Made by a program: the position numbers and the translations under genes
Assembly: GCA_036376915.1 (NCBI GenBank)
Contig: DASUZK010000065.1
Location: 1 to 33,230 of the forward strand
DNA from: VRUE01 sp036376915
GTDB lineage: Bacteria; Actinomycetota; Thermoleophilia; Solirubrobacterales; 70-9
Reading direction: 5' to 3'
Length of the DNA: 33,230 bases
Notes under the pieces: generated by a model
Database searches by the model: none
What the model was told of the DNA's origin: nothing
The model's input: the letters and a program-made list of their open reading frames with translations, nothing else
Shown here: piece by piece, positions 7,851 to 15,907 of the stretch
How positions within the stretch are numbered: the first letter of the stretch is position 1
Layout: each line of letters starts with the position of its first letter

Positions 7851-8381
7851 GTGGCGGTTGGAGAGGTCAGGCCCGGCTACGAACTGTGGCGGCCAAATCG
7901 GGAGAAGACCGAGTCGGTCACGACCAAGCTCGTGCTCGTCTTCCTGCTCGCGGCCACGGCGGCGATCGCGGCCCTGGTGACGATCACCGGCTTCTCGCTG
8001 ATGACCGGCGGCAGCGGCATGGGAACCATCTGCCTGATCTTCGCGGTGCTCTACGCGTTCTTCGCCTTCCTGGTGGCGCGCTGGAGCCGCGGCATCCTCC
8101 CGGTGGCGGCCGCGCTCTCGATGATCCTGGCGATCTTCTGCGCGGTCGGCGCCGACAGCTGGTTCGCCCGCGACAAGGAGGGCTTCGAGGAGGCGCTGAT
8201 CCCGGTGCCGCTGATCGGCCTGCTCGTGATCCTCCTCGTCATCTTGCAGCTGATCACGATCGCGATCTCCCTCTACGCCTTCAACCAGAACTGGCACGTG
8301 GAGGAGGAGCGCCCGATCGGCTCGGGCGAGGACTACGGCGCCGGCGCCTCGCCGGACGACGGCGCTCCGCTGCCAGCTTAG
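7851..8381 (+). CDS. Hypothetical four-helix membrane protein
   Basis: The 176-residue protein has a short soluble N-terminus and four hydrophobic stretches, at about residues 25-49, 55-75, 81-99 and 116-143. It ends in an acidic, Gly/Asp/Pro-rich cytosolic tail. The segment between helices 3 and 4 is acidic (DSWFARDKEGFEEALIP). I recognise no family and no catalytic motif. It sits alone between tRNA-Leu(TAG), which is divergent, and tRNA-Leu(CAA), so gene context gives no function. The GTG start is supported by the promoter-like TATGAT 6 nt upstream and by the strong coding bias from the first codons. Confidence 0.75.
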   Translation: MAVGEVRPGYELWRPNREKTESVTTKLVLVFLLAATAAIAALVTITGFSLMTGGSGMGTICLIFAVLYAFFAFLVARWSRGILPVAAALSMILAIFCAVGADSWFARDKEGFEEALIPVPLIGLLVILLVILQLITIAISLYAFNQNWHVEEERPIGSGEDYGAGASPDDGAPLPA

Positions 8382-8477
8382 CGCTAGCTCGTTAAGGGCC
8401 TGTGCCGGGGCTGTGACGAATCGCAGGCAAAGCGCAATTTCACGCATTCGCGACCGGCGCTCGCCGTAGCGTCGATC

Positions 8478-8483
8478 TAGAAT
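8478..8483 (+). promoter_or_regulatory. Putative -10 element of tRNA-Leu(CAA)
   Basis: TAGAAT ends 10 nt before the mature 5' end of the tRNA at 8494, a spacing compatible with a short 5' leader. No clear -35 box is visible. Confidence 0.35.
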
Positions 8484-8493
8484 GGCTGAACAG

Positions 8494-8577
8494 GCGGCGG
8501 TGTCCAAACTGGTAAAGGAGGCGGTCTCAAAAGCCGCTGCGCGAAAGCGCTTGTGGGTTCGAGTCCCACCCGCCGTA
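8494..8577 (+). tRNA. tRNA-Leu(CAA)
   Basis: GCGGCGG pairs with CCGCCGT (one G-T pair), with discriminator A. The anticodon stem GCGGT/GCCGC encloses CTCAAAA, so the anticodon is CAA. A long variable arm (TGCGCGAAAGCGCTT) marks a class II tRNA. The T arm reads GTGGG TTCGAGT CCCAC. An HTH-LAGLIDADG gene starts 20 nt downstream. Confidence 0.92.
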
Positions 8578-8597
8578 TCCATCGGGCCCGCGAGCCA

Positions 8598-9392
8598 ATG
8601 AAGCAAGACGCACAGGTCGAACGGGCTCTTGAGCTTTCAGATGCCGGCTTGAACACCTGCGAGATCGGGCGACAGATCGGCGTCAACCGCCGAACCGTCA
8701 GCGACTGGGTTCGGGGTCGGACGCGCCTACGTCGTCCCTTGGACTCCTACAGCAATCCCCGACGCCGCGAAGCCATGACGTGCCCGCGGTGTCCGAACTC
8801 GACCGAGTTTCTGCCTGGGATCACCGCCTATGCATACGCGTATCTGCTGGGCCTCTATTTGGGCGACGGCACGCTGTCTGCACATTCCCGGGGAGTCTTT
8901 CGCCTGCGGATCTTCCTGGATCGTGCCTACCCGATAATCGTCAGGGAGTGCCAAGCCGCTATGGGCATCGTCTTGCCTGCAAGCAAGGTCGGTGTGGCCC
9001 ACCACAAGACCGAGAGAGTTGAGGAGGTCAATTCCTTTTCGAAACACTGGCCCCACCTCTTCCCCCAGCACGGCCCCGGGGTCAAGCACAAGCGAAAGAT
9101 CGAGCTGGAGCCATGGCAGGAGCGAATCGTCGAGCGACACCCTGGGCGGTTGCTGCGAGGCCTGATCCACTCCGACGGCTGTCGCGTCGCCAACCGCATC
9201 CGGCACCCGAAGAAGACCTATGAGTATCCGCGCTACTTCTTCACCAACCGCTCGCTCGACATCCAGCGCATCTTCTGCGACACCTGCGATCGGCTCGACA
9301 TCGCCTGGCGGCAGGACGGGCCATGGAACGTCTCCGTCGCTCGCCGTGAAGCGGTCGCGGTCATGGATCGACACGTCGGCCCGAAGCGCTGA
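8598..9392 (+). CDS. HTH plus two-motif LAGLIDADG (homing endonuclease-like) protein
   Basis: This 264-residue protein combines an N-terminal helix-turn-helix (residues 10-40, LSDAGLNTCEIGRQIGVNRR) with two LAGLIDADG-like helices. The first is YLLGLYLGDG (82-91) and the second RLLRGLIHSDG (184-194); each keeps the acidic residue expected at the active site. A CPRC pair lies at 62-65. Such proteins are either free-standing homing endonucleases or domesticated DNA-binding regulators of the WhiA/LAGLIDADG kind. The ATG at 8598 is chosen because an earlier in-frame start (8553) lies inside tRNA-Leu(CAA). The gene begins 20 nt after that tRNA and is probably co-transcribed with it, suggesting a tRNA-linked mobile or regulatory gene. 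Target site and activity are unknown. Confidence 0.82.
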   Translation: MKQDAQVERALELSDAGLNTCEIGRQIGVNRRTVSDWVRGRTRLRRPLDSYSNPRRREAMTCPRCPNSTEFLPGITAYAYAYLLGLYLGDGTLSAHSRGVFRLRIFLDRAYPIIVRECQAAMGIVLPASKVGVAHHKTERVEEVNSFSKHWPHLFPQHGPGVKHKRKIELEPWQERIVERHPGRLLRGLIHSDGCRVANRIRHPKKTYEYPRYFFTNRSLDIQRIFCDTCDRLDIAWRQDGPWNVSVARREAVAVMDRHVGPKR

Positions 9393-9416
9393 ACCCACAT
9401 AGACTGCGCTGACGCC

Positions 9417-10247
9417 ATGCGCATCCACCACCTCAACTGCGGCACGCTGTGTCCCAATGGGGCACGACTCGTCAACGGCAAGGGCGGCCTGCTCGAACAG
9501 GGCCGGGTGGTCTGCCACTGCCTACTGCTCGAGACCGACGACGGCCTGGTCCTCCTCGACACCGGTTTCGGCACCGAGGACACCCGCAACCCGCGCCAGC
9601 TCGGGCCCGTCTTCGCGCTCATGCGGCCACGGGCCGATATTGCCGAGACGGCGCTGAAGCAGGTCGAGGGCCTCGGCTTCGCGCCCTCCGACGTCAAGCA
9701 GATCGTCACCACCCACCTCGACCCCGACCACTCCGGCGGGCTGCCGGACTTCCCCGACGCCGAGGTGCACATCTTCGGCCGCGAACTCGACGCGGCGATG
9801 AACCCCCGCCTGCGCGACCGCCCCCGCTACCTCGGGGCCCACTGGAAGCACAACCCGAAGTGGGTCCGGCACGACGCCGAAGGGGACGACTGGTTCGGCT
9901 TCGGCGGCATACGGATCCTCCCCGACCTCGGCACCGAGGTGCTGCTGATCCCCCTCCCTGGGCACGCGCTCGGACACACCGGGGTGGCGATCAAGACCGG
10001 CGAGGGCTGGCTCCTGCACTGCGGCGACGCCTACTTCCACCACGACGAGCTCGCGACGCCGCCCTCCTGCCCGCCGGGGCTGCGCTTCTTCCAGAACCTC
10101 AACAACGCCGACCGCCGCCAGCGCCTGGCCAACCAGGACCGGCTGCGCGAGCTGGTCGCGCGCCACGGCGAAGACGTGCGGCTGCTCTGCTCGCACGACC
10201 CGTTCGAGCTGGACCGGGCACAGGCGAGCGCAGCCGCCGCGGCGTGA
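9417..10247 (+). CDS. Metallo-beta-lactamase-fold hydrolase (AHL lactonase-like)
   Basis: The 276-residue protein has the MBL pattern of the N-acyl homoserine lactonase-like subgroup: LLLDTGFG-type strand (VLLDTGFGTED), TTHLDPDHSGG (98-108), LPGHALGHTG and LLHCGDAYFH. These supply most metal ligands. The canonical HxHxDH is HLDPDH here (H100, D102, D104, H105), so the second His is Asp, as in some sub-branches. The natural substrate is unknown; a lactone or thioester is possible. Its TGA overlaps the GTG of the acetoacetyl-CoA synthetase gene by the GTGA motif at 10244-10247, so the two are translationally coupled and may act on related acyl compounds. Confidence 0.85.
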   Translation: MRIHHLNCGTLCPNGARLVNGKGGLLEQGRVVCHCLLLETDDGLVLLDTGFGTEDTRNPRQLGPVFALMRPRADIAETALKQVEGLGFAPSDVKQIVTTHLDPDHSGGLPDFPDAEVHIFGRELDAAMNPRLRDRPRYLGAHWKHNPKWVRHDAEGDDWFGFGGIRILPDLGTEVLLIPLPGHALGHTGVAIKTGEGWLLHCGDAYFHHDELATPPSCPPGLRFFQNLNNADRRQRLANQDRLRELVARHGEDVRLLCSHDPFELDRAQASAAAAA

Positions 10248-12223
10248 GCGACGCCGCGCCCGAGAAGCTCTGGGAGCCGTCCGCCGAGCTGGTCGAGCGC
10301 TCGCGCCTGCGCGAGTACATGCGCTGGCTCGAGGCCGAGCGGGATCTGAAGCTCGAGAGCTACGACGAGCTGTGGCGCTGGTCGGTCGACGACCTCGAGG
10401 CCTTCTGGTCCTCGATCTGGGACTTCTTCGGCGTCCAGGCCGACGGCGGCTACGAGCGTGCGCTCGGCAACCGTGAGATGCCGGGCGCCGAGTGGTTCGC
10501 CGGCGCCAGCCTCAACTACGCCGAGCACGTCTTCGCCGGCAAGGACGACGACGCCGAGGCGGCGATCCTGCACGCGTCGGAGCTGCGCGAGCTCGGCGAG
10601 CTGAGCTGGGGCGAGCTGCGCGACCAGGTGGCCGCGACCGCCGCCGGCCTGCGAGCGCTCGGCGTCGAGCGCGGCGACCGCGTCGTCGCCTACATGCCGA
10701 ACGTCCCCGAGGCGATCGTCGCCTTCCTCGCCAGCGCGAGCATCGGCGCGGTCTGGTCGAGCTGCTCACCCGACTTCGGCCCCGCCAGCGTCGTCGACCG
10801 CTTCGCCCAGATCGAGCCCAAGGTGCTATTCGCGGTCGACGGCTACCGCTACGGCGGCAAGGACTTCGACCGGCGCGAGACCCTCTCCCAGCTGCAAGCG
10901 GCGATGCCGAGCCTGGCGCGCATGGTCGTCCTCCCCTACCTCGATCCCGATCCCGACCTCCTCCTACGCGACACGATGCCCTGGGACGAGTTGCTCGCCA
11001 GCGGGAAGGGAGCCGAACTGACCTTCGAGCGCGTCCCCTTCGACCACCCGCTCTGGGTCCTCTACTCCTCGGGCACGACCGGCCTGCCGAAGGCGATCGT
11101 CCAGTCGCAGGGCGGCATCCTGCTCGAGCACCTGAAGAAGCTCAACCTCCACGTCGACGCCCACCCCGGCGACCGCCTCTTCTGGTTCACCACGACCGGC
11201 TGGATGATGTGGAACTTCCTCGTCTCGGGCCTGCTGACCCGGGCCGCGATCGTCCTCTACGACGGCAACCCTGGCCATCCCGACATGGGCGTGCTCTGGA
11301 GCCTCGCCGAGCGCGCCGGCGTGACGATGTTCGGCACCAGCGCCTCCTACATCGCCGCCTGCATGAAGGCGGGGGTCGAGCCCGGCGCCGGCCGCGACCT
11401 CAGCCGGCTCGGCGCGGTCGGCTCGACCGGCTCCCCCCTCTCCCCCGAGGGCTTCGACTGGATCTACGAGCACCTCGGCGCCGACACCTGGCTCTTCTCG
11501 ACCAGCGGCGGCACCGACCTCTGCACGGCCTTCGTCGGCGGCGTCGCCCTGCTCCCCGTCTATCGCGGCGAGCTGCAGGGGCGGGCGCTGGGCGCCGCGG
11601 TCGAGGCCTGGGACGAAGACGGCAACCCGGTGATCGACGAGGTGGGCGAGCTGGTCGTCACCGAGCCGATGCCCTCGATGCCAGTCTTCTTCTGGGGCGA
11701 CGACGACGGCAACCGCTACCGCGAGGCCTACTTCGAGCATTACCCCGGCGTCTGGCGCCACGGCGACTGGATCGAAATCACCTCGCGCGGCACCGCCGTC
11801 ATCTACGGTCGCTCGGACTCGACGATCAACCGCTCCGGCATCCGCATGGGGACGAGCGAGATCTACCGCGCCGTGCTCGGCCTCGACGAGATCGTCGACG
11901 CCCTGGTCGTCGACGTGCCCCGTCCCGGCACCGAGGGCTGGATGCCGCTCTTCGTGGTCCTCCGCGAAGGCACCGAGGTCGATGACGCGCTGCGTCGCGA
12001 GATCGCCAAGCGGGTTCGCAGCCAATGCTCTCCCCGCCACGTCCCCGACGAGGTCTTCCCGATCGCCGAGGTCCCTCGCACACTCAGCGGAAAGATCCTC
12101 GAGGTTCCGGTCAAGCGGATCCTGATGGGCACCCCGCCGGAGAAGGCCGCGAGCCGCGATTCCCTCGCCAACCCAGCCTCCCTCGACTACTTCGTCGAGC
12201 TCGCCGCCACCCTCGACGCCTGA
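10244..12223 (+). CDS. aacS: Acetoacetyl-CoA synthetase (acetoacetate-CoA ligase)
   Basis: This 659-residue adenylate-forming enzyme activates acetoacetate with ATP and CoA. The order of motifs is typical. An N-terminal acetyl-CoA-synthetase-like region (EYMRWLEAERDLKLESYDEL) comes first, then the P-loop-like YSSGTTGLPKAIVQSQGG (from about residue 273). The family signature WFTTTGWMMWNFLVSGLL follows, then GRSDSTINRSGIRMGTSEIY and the C-terminal SGKILEVPVKRIL with the conserved lysine (K617). Start is the GTG at 10244, overlapping the upstream stop; the length matches the family (about 650). It would take up acetoacetate released by HMG-CoA lyase, whose gene lies in the convergent operon downstream. 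A perfect 18-bp inverted repeat follows the stop. Confidence 0.93.
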   Translation: MSDAAPEKLWEPSAELVERSRLREYMRWLEAERDLKLESYDELWRWSVDDLEAFWSSIWDFFGVQADGGYERALGNREMPGAEWFAGASLNYAEHVFAGKDDDAEAAILHASELRELGELSWGELRDQVAATAAGLRALGVERGDRVVAYMPNVPEAIVAFLASASIGAVWSSCSPDFGPASVVDRFAQIEPKVLFAVDGYRYGGKDFDRRETLSQLQAAMPSLARMVVLPYLDPDPDLLLRDTMPWDELLASGKGAELTFERVPFDHPLWVLYSSGTTGLPKAIVQSQGGILLEHLKKLNLHVDAHPGDRLFWFTTTGWMMWNFLVSGLLTRAAIVLYDGNPGHPDMGVLWSLAERAGVTMFGTSASYIAACMKAGVEPGAGRDLSRLGAVGSTGSPLSPEGFDWIYEHLGADTWLFSTSGGTDLCTAFVGGVALLPVYRGELQGRALGAAVEAWDEDGNPVIDEVGELVVTEPMPSMPVFFWGDDDGNRYREAYFEHYPGVWRHGDWIEITSRGTAVIYGRSDSTINRSGIRMGTSEIYRAVLGLDEIVDALVVDVPRPGTEGWMPLFVVLREGTEVDDALRREIAKRVRSQCSPRHVPDEVFPIAEVPRTLSGKILEVPVKRILMGTPPEKAASRDSLANPASLDYFVELAATLDA

Positions 12224-12229
12224 AGATGA

Positions 12230-12274
12230 AGTGCAACGTTTTACGGCTCCGACAGCGCCGTAAAACGTTGCACT
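12230..12274. terminator. Bidirectional hairpin terminator
   Basis: Arms 12230-12247 and 12257-12274 form a perfect 18-bp inverted repeat with a 9-nt loop. It lies between two convergent genes (stops at 12223 and 12287). The A/T run inside each arm could supply the U-rich release segment in either direction. Confidence 0.75.
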
Positions 12275-12286
12275 AGTAGGCAGACC

Positions 12287-13807
12287 TCAGGCCGGCGTGA
12301 CCGGGTTGCGCCGTTTGGCGAAGGAGCGATCCTTGCTCGCCGCCATCGCGAAGCGGTTGATCAGGTCGGCGCGTAGGTCGCCCGGCTCGACCACCGCGTC
12401 GACGACCATCTCGGAGGCGAGGTGGAGGATGTCGATGTCCTCGGCGTACTCCTCGCGCTTGGCGGCGACGAACGCCCCCCGCTCGGCCTCGTCCTCGATC
12501 GCCTGGATCTGGTTGTAGAAGACGGCGTTGATCGCCGCCTGGGGCCCCATCACCGCGATCGAGGCGCTGGGCAGGGCGATGCAGCAGTCCGGCTCGAAGG
12601 CCGGCCCCGCCATCGCGTAGAGCCCGGCACCGTAGGCCTTGCGCACGACGACCGAGATCTTTGGCACCGTCGCTTCCGAGACGGCGCTGATCATCTTCGC
12701 CCCGTGGCGGATGATCCCCTGCCGCTCGACCGCGGTGCCGATCATGAAGCCCGGCACGTCGGCGAGGAAGAGCAGGGGAACGTTGAAGGCGTTGCAGGTC
12801 TGGATGAAGCGGGCCGCCTTGTCAGCGGAATCGACGAAGAGGACGCCGCCGGTGTGCTTGGGCTGGTTGGCGACGACGCCGATCGTGCGCCCGTCGAGGC
12901 GCCCGTAGCCGACGATCAGCTCCTTCGCCCAGCGCTTGTGGATCGCCAGGAAGCTGTCGGCGTCGAGCAGGGAGTCGAGCAGCTGCTGCATGTCGAAGGG
13001 CCGGTTCTCGTCGGCCGGCAGGATCTCTGCGATCGGGGTGTCCGATGCCGGCTCGGCGGCGGGCGCGGCGGGCGGCTCCTCGCGCCAGCTGCCCGGCATG
13101 AACGAGAGGTAGCGCTTGGCGAAGTCGATCGCCTCCTCGTCGCTCTTGACCAGGAAGTGGCCGCAGCCGGAGACCCCGGTGTGCATCTTCGCCCCGCCCA
13201 TCTCCTCCAGCGTCACCGTTTCGCCGATCACCATCTCCGCCATCCGCGGCGAGCCCAGGTACATCGAGGCGTTGCCGTCGCGCATGATCACCACGTCGCA
13301 GAAGGCGGGAATGTAGGCGCCGCCGGCGGCGCTCGGCCCGAACAGCAGGCAGACCTGCGGCACCTGGCCCGAGAGCCTCACCTCGTTGTGGAAGATGCGC
13401 CCGGCGCCGCGGCGGCCGGGGAACATCTGCACCTGGTCGGTGATCCGCGCCCCGGCCGAGTCGACCAGGTAGACCATCGGCACCTGCAGGGAGAGCGCCC
13501 GTTCCTGGATGCGGAGGATCTTCTCCACCGTCTTCGGCCCCCAGGAGCCGGCCTTGACCGTGGGGTCGTTTGCCATCAGGGCGACGCGACGGCCGTCGAT
13601 CCTCGCCAGCCCGGTGACCACGCCGTCGGCGCCGAGGCCCTCCTCGTTCCAGTTCGCCAGCGCCGCCTCCTCGGCGAATGAGCCCGGGTCGACCAGCCGC
13701 TCGACCCGCTCGCGCACCGGCAGCTTGCCCTGCTCGGCGGTCTTCTCGTGGTGGCGCTGCGGCCCCCCGGCGAGGGCGGCCTCGAGGGCCTTGTGGAAGT
13801 CGGACAT
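12287..13807 (-). CDS. Acyl-CoA carboxylase beta (carboxyltransferase) subunit
   Basis: The 506-residue protein is a full-length biotin-dependent carboxyltransferase. The N-terminal half has the acyl-CoA site pattern (VYLVDSAGARITDQVQMFPG, LFGPSAAGGAYIPAFCDVVI, GSPRMAEMVIGE). The C-terminal half has FLADVPGFMIGTAVERQGII and RKAYGAGLYAMAGPAFEP. A Pro/Ala-rich linker (around residues 248-262) separates the halves. It transfers carboxyl from biotin to an acyl-CoA such as 3-methylcrotonyl- or propionyl-CoA. The gene directly follows HMG-CoA lyase (11-nt gap), favouring methylcrotonyl-CoA carboxylase of leucine breakdown. Substrate is inferred from context. No biotin-carboxylase/carrier (alpha) gene is in the window. 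Confidence 0.9.
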   Translation of the reverse strand: MSDFHKALEAALAGGPQRHHEKTAEQGKLPVRERVERLVDPGSFAEEAALANWNEEGLGADGVVTGLARIDGRRVALMANDPTVKAGSWGPKTVEKILRIQERALSLQVPMVYLVDSAGARITDQVQMFPGRRGAGRIFHNEVRLSGQVPQVCLLFGPSAAGGAYIPAFCDVVIMRDGNASMYLGSPRMAEMVIGETVTLEEMGGAKMHTGVSGCGHFLVKSDEEAIDFAKRYLSFMPGSWREEPPAAPAAEPASDTPIAEILPADENRPFDMQQLLDSLLDADSFLAIHKRWAKELIVGYGRLDGRTIGVVANQPKHTGGVLFVDSADKAARFIQTCNAFNVPLLFLADVPGFMIGTAVERQGIIRHGAKMISAVSEATVPKISVVVRKAYGAGLYAMAGPAFEPDCCIALPSASIAVMGPQAAINAVFYNQIQAIEDEAERGAFVAAKREEYAEDIDILHLASEMVVDAVVEPGDLRADLINRFAMAASKDRSFAKRRNPVTPA

Positions 13808-13818
13808 GGCTGCGGAGC

Positions 13819-14748
13819 CTATTCGGACTGGCCGCCGCCCCAGTCGACCGGCCCGGCCCGCAGCACGTGCGAGCCGAGGGGGCGCCCAAGCGCCTCCTGC
13901 GCCGCGCGCGAGGCCTCGACCAGCGCCGGTAGGTCCACTCCGGTCTCCACCCCCATCTCGTGCAGCATCGAGACCACGTCCTCGGTGGCGACGTTGCCCG
14001 TGGCTCCGGGCGGGACCGGGCAGCCGCCCAGCTCGCCGAAGCTCGACTCGAAGGAGTCGACTCCCTGCTCCAGCGCCGCCAGCACATTGGCGAGGCCCTG
14101 GCCGCGGGTGTTGTGGAAGTGGGCGGTCAGCTCGACGCCGCCGAGGCGCTCGCGCGCGGCCGCGAAGAACTCGCGGACCTGGCGCGGGTTGGCCATCCCG
14201 GTCGTGTCGCCGAAGCCGACCTCGGCGCAGCCGGCCGCGGCCAGCCGCTCGGCGATCCCGAAGACGCGGTCCCGCGGCACCTCGCCCTCGTAGGGACAGC
14301 CGAAGGAGGTCGCGATCACGCCCTCGCGGCGGAGCCCCGCATCGCCGGCGGCGGCGAGCGTCTGCTCCAGACCCTCGAGCGACTCCTCGATCGAGCGGTT
14401 TACGTTCTCGAGGTTGTGCGTCTCCGAGGCGGAGAGGAAGACGCTGATCTCGTCGAAGCGGTCGCGCAACCCCAGCGCCCGCTCCAGCCCCCGTCGATTC
14501 GGGATCAGCACCGAAAAGGCGACGCCGTCGCGGCGCTGGACGCCCGTCAGCACCTCCTCCGCATCGGAGAGCTGCGGGATCACGTCCGGACGCACGAAGG
14601 AAGTGATCTCGACCCGTTTCAGGCCACTGGACGAGAGCATGTCGATCAGCCTCACCTTGTCCGCGGTGGCAATCGTCTCCGGCTCGTTCTGGAAGCCGTC
14701 ACGGGGCCCGACCTCGCGGATACGGACGTTGCTGGGCAGTGGGCTCAT
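13819..14748 (-). CDS. mvaB: Hydroxymethylglutaryl-CoA lyase
   Basis: This 309-residue TIM-barrel enzyme splits HMG-CoA into acetyl-CoA and acetoacetate. Seen are the catalytic Arg-Asp of REVGPRDGFQNE (residues 11-22), the DTTGMANP strand, the HFHNTRGQGLAN metal site, and the C-terminal cysteine loop GGCPVPPGATGNVATED. All are diagnostic for HMG-CoA lyase rather than isopropylmalate synthase. Length is normal. It follows the thioesterase gene by 10 nt and precedes the carboxyltransferase by 11 nt. The product acetoacetate could be activated by the convergent acetoacetyl-CoA synthetase. The ATG at 14748 gives the expected N-terminus. Confidence 0.92.
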   Translation of the reverse strand: MSPLPSNVRIREVGPRDGFQNEPETIATADKVRLIDMLSSSGLKRVEITSFVRPDVIPQLSDAEEVLTGVQRRDGVAFSVLIPNRRGLERALGLRDRFDEISVFLSASETHNLENVNRSIEESLEGLEQTLAAAGDAGLRREGVIATSFGCPYEGEVPRDRVFGIAERLAAAGCAEVGFGDTTGMANPRQVREFFAAARERLGGVELTAHFHNTRGQGLANVLAALEQGVDSFESSFGELGGCPVPPGATGNVATEDVVSMLHEMGVETGVDLPALVEASRAAQEALGRPLGSHVLRAGPVDWGGGQSE

Positions 14749-14758
14749 CGAGATGAGG

Positions 14759-15145
14759 CTACGCGGTAGGCGGGCCGGACTGGCCCACCACGCGCCGCTC
14801 GTGGGTGCCGACGCCGATCGTGCGCTCGCCTTCGGTCACCTCGACGTCGAAGCGGAGCTTGCGGCCTTCGACGACCTCGCGCAGCGTCGCGCGCGTCCGG
14901 CAGGTCGTCCCCTCCGCGGCCGCCGCCACGTGCTTGACGCAGACCTCGAAGCCGACCGTGGCCTTGCCCTCGGGCAGGTGCTCGTAGGCGAGCATCTGGG
15001 CGCTGCCCTCCATCATCCCGATCATGCCCGGCGTCGAGAGCACGCCGATGCCGATCGTGCCGCCGACGTCCGTGACCAGCGGCGGCGCGACCGTGAACTC
15101 GTCGCTGCGCTCGATCCCCGGAACCAGGCCCTCGGGCTCGCCCAT
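14759..15145 (-). CDS. FlK-like hotdog-fold acyl-CoA thioesterase
   Basis: The 128-residue protein resembles the fluoroacetyl-CoA thioesterase (FlK) branch of the hotdog superfamily. The segment LSTPGMIGMMEGSAQMLA carries the Thr and Glu expected in the active site, and CVKHVAAA supplies the His. Most FlK-like proteins hydrolyse ordinary short acyl-CoA esters, so the true substrate is unknown. The start ATG at 15145 overlaps the SDR stop by one base (TGATG), so the genes are coupled. The enzyme probably trims or clears acyl-CoA intermediates of the same operon. Confidence 0.85.
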   Translation of the reverse strand: MGEPEGLVPGIERSDEFTVAPPLVTDVGGTIGIGVLSTPGMIGMMEGSAQMLAYEHLPEGKATVGFEVCVKHVAAAAEGTTCRTRATLREVVEGRKLRFDVEVTEGERTIGVGTHERRVVGQSGPPTA

Positions 15146-15879
15146 CAGACCATGCCCAGGCCGCCGCTCACGCCCAGGGTCTCCCCGGTGACGTAGGTGG
15201 CGTCGTCGGAGACGAGGAAGGCGGCCGCGGCGGCGACCTCCTCGGGCTGGCCGAGGCGGCCCATCTGGGTCGAGGACCTCATCGTCTCGATCACTTTCTC
15301 GCCGATCTCGCCGAACTCCTTGGCCCCCATCAGGAGCGGGGTCTCGATCGGGCCGGGGGCGATCGAGTTGGCGGTGACGCCGTAGCGGGCGTTCTCGCGG
15401 GCGATCGCCTTCATAAAGGCGACGACGCCCCCCTTCGTCGCCGAGTAGACGGCGGAGCCCTTCGAGCCGACCCTCCCGGCCTCCGAGGAGATGCTGAGGA
15501 TGCGGCCGTACTTCGCCTCCTGCATGCCGGGCAGGGCGGCGTGGGTGCAGTTGAAGACGCCGACGAGGTTGATCCCGATCAGTCGCTGCCACTGCTCTGG
15601 GCTGGTGTAGGTGAAAAAGCCGAATTCGTCGGTACCGGCGTTGTTGACGAGGATGTCGAGCGTGCCCGTCGCCTCGACCGCGGCGCGGGCGGACTCCAGG
15701 TCGGTGACGTCGAGCTCGAGCGCGTGGCCGTTCACCTCGCCGGCGACCCGCTGGGCACCCTCGACGTCGACGTCGCCGACCCATACCTCGGCGCCCTCCG
15801 CGGCCAGGCGAGCGGCGATCGCGGTGCCTATCCCGCTCGCCCCGCCGGTGACCAGCGCCTTTCGTCCCTCCAGCCTCAT
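15145..15879 (-). CDS. Short-chain dehydrogenase/reductase (SDR), 3-hydroxyacyl type
   Basis: The 244-residue protein is a classical SDR. It has the TGGASGIG cofactor loop near the N-terminus and an Asp-containing strand end (VGDVDVEG), which suggests NAD(H). NNAG follows, then the catalytic Ser (SISSEAG), the YSATK motif (Tyr and Lys of YxxxK), and PGPIETPL. The end GVSGGLGMV is typical of FabG-like enzymes. The ATG at 15879 is taken because the glycine-rich loop then falls at the usual distance. It heads an operon with the thioesterase, HMG-CoA lyase and carboxyltransferase, so a 3-hydroxyacyl-CoA substrate is likely. It is divergent from the F420 operon, 28 nt away. Confidence 0.9.
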   Translation of the reverse strand: MRLEGRKALVTGGASGIGTAIAARLAAEGAEVWVGDVDVEGAQRVAGEVNGHALELDVTDLESARAAVEATGTLDILVNNAGTDEFGFFTYTSPEQWQRLIGINLVGVFNCTHAALPGMQEAKYGRILSISSEAGRVGSKGSAVYSATKGGVVAFMKAIARENARYGVTANSIAPGPIETPLLMGAKEFGEIGEKVIETMRSSTQMGRLGQPEEVAAAAAFLVSDDATYVTGETLGVSGGLGMV

Positions 15880-15907
15880 GCGCCGGGCAGCATAGACTTC
15901 CGCGCCC

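Noticed and set aside
7360..8577. Integrative element with att duplications at the tRNAs
   Set aside because: I found no integrase gene and no second copy of a tRNA 3' end in the window, so island boundaries cannot be defined.
8553..8597. Earlier start for the HTH-LAGLIDADG gene
   Set aside because: It would begin inside tRNA-Leu(CAA). The ATG at 8598 lies just after the tRNA, and HTH homology begins after it.
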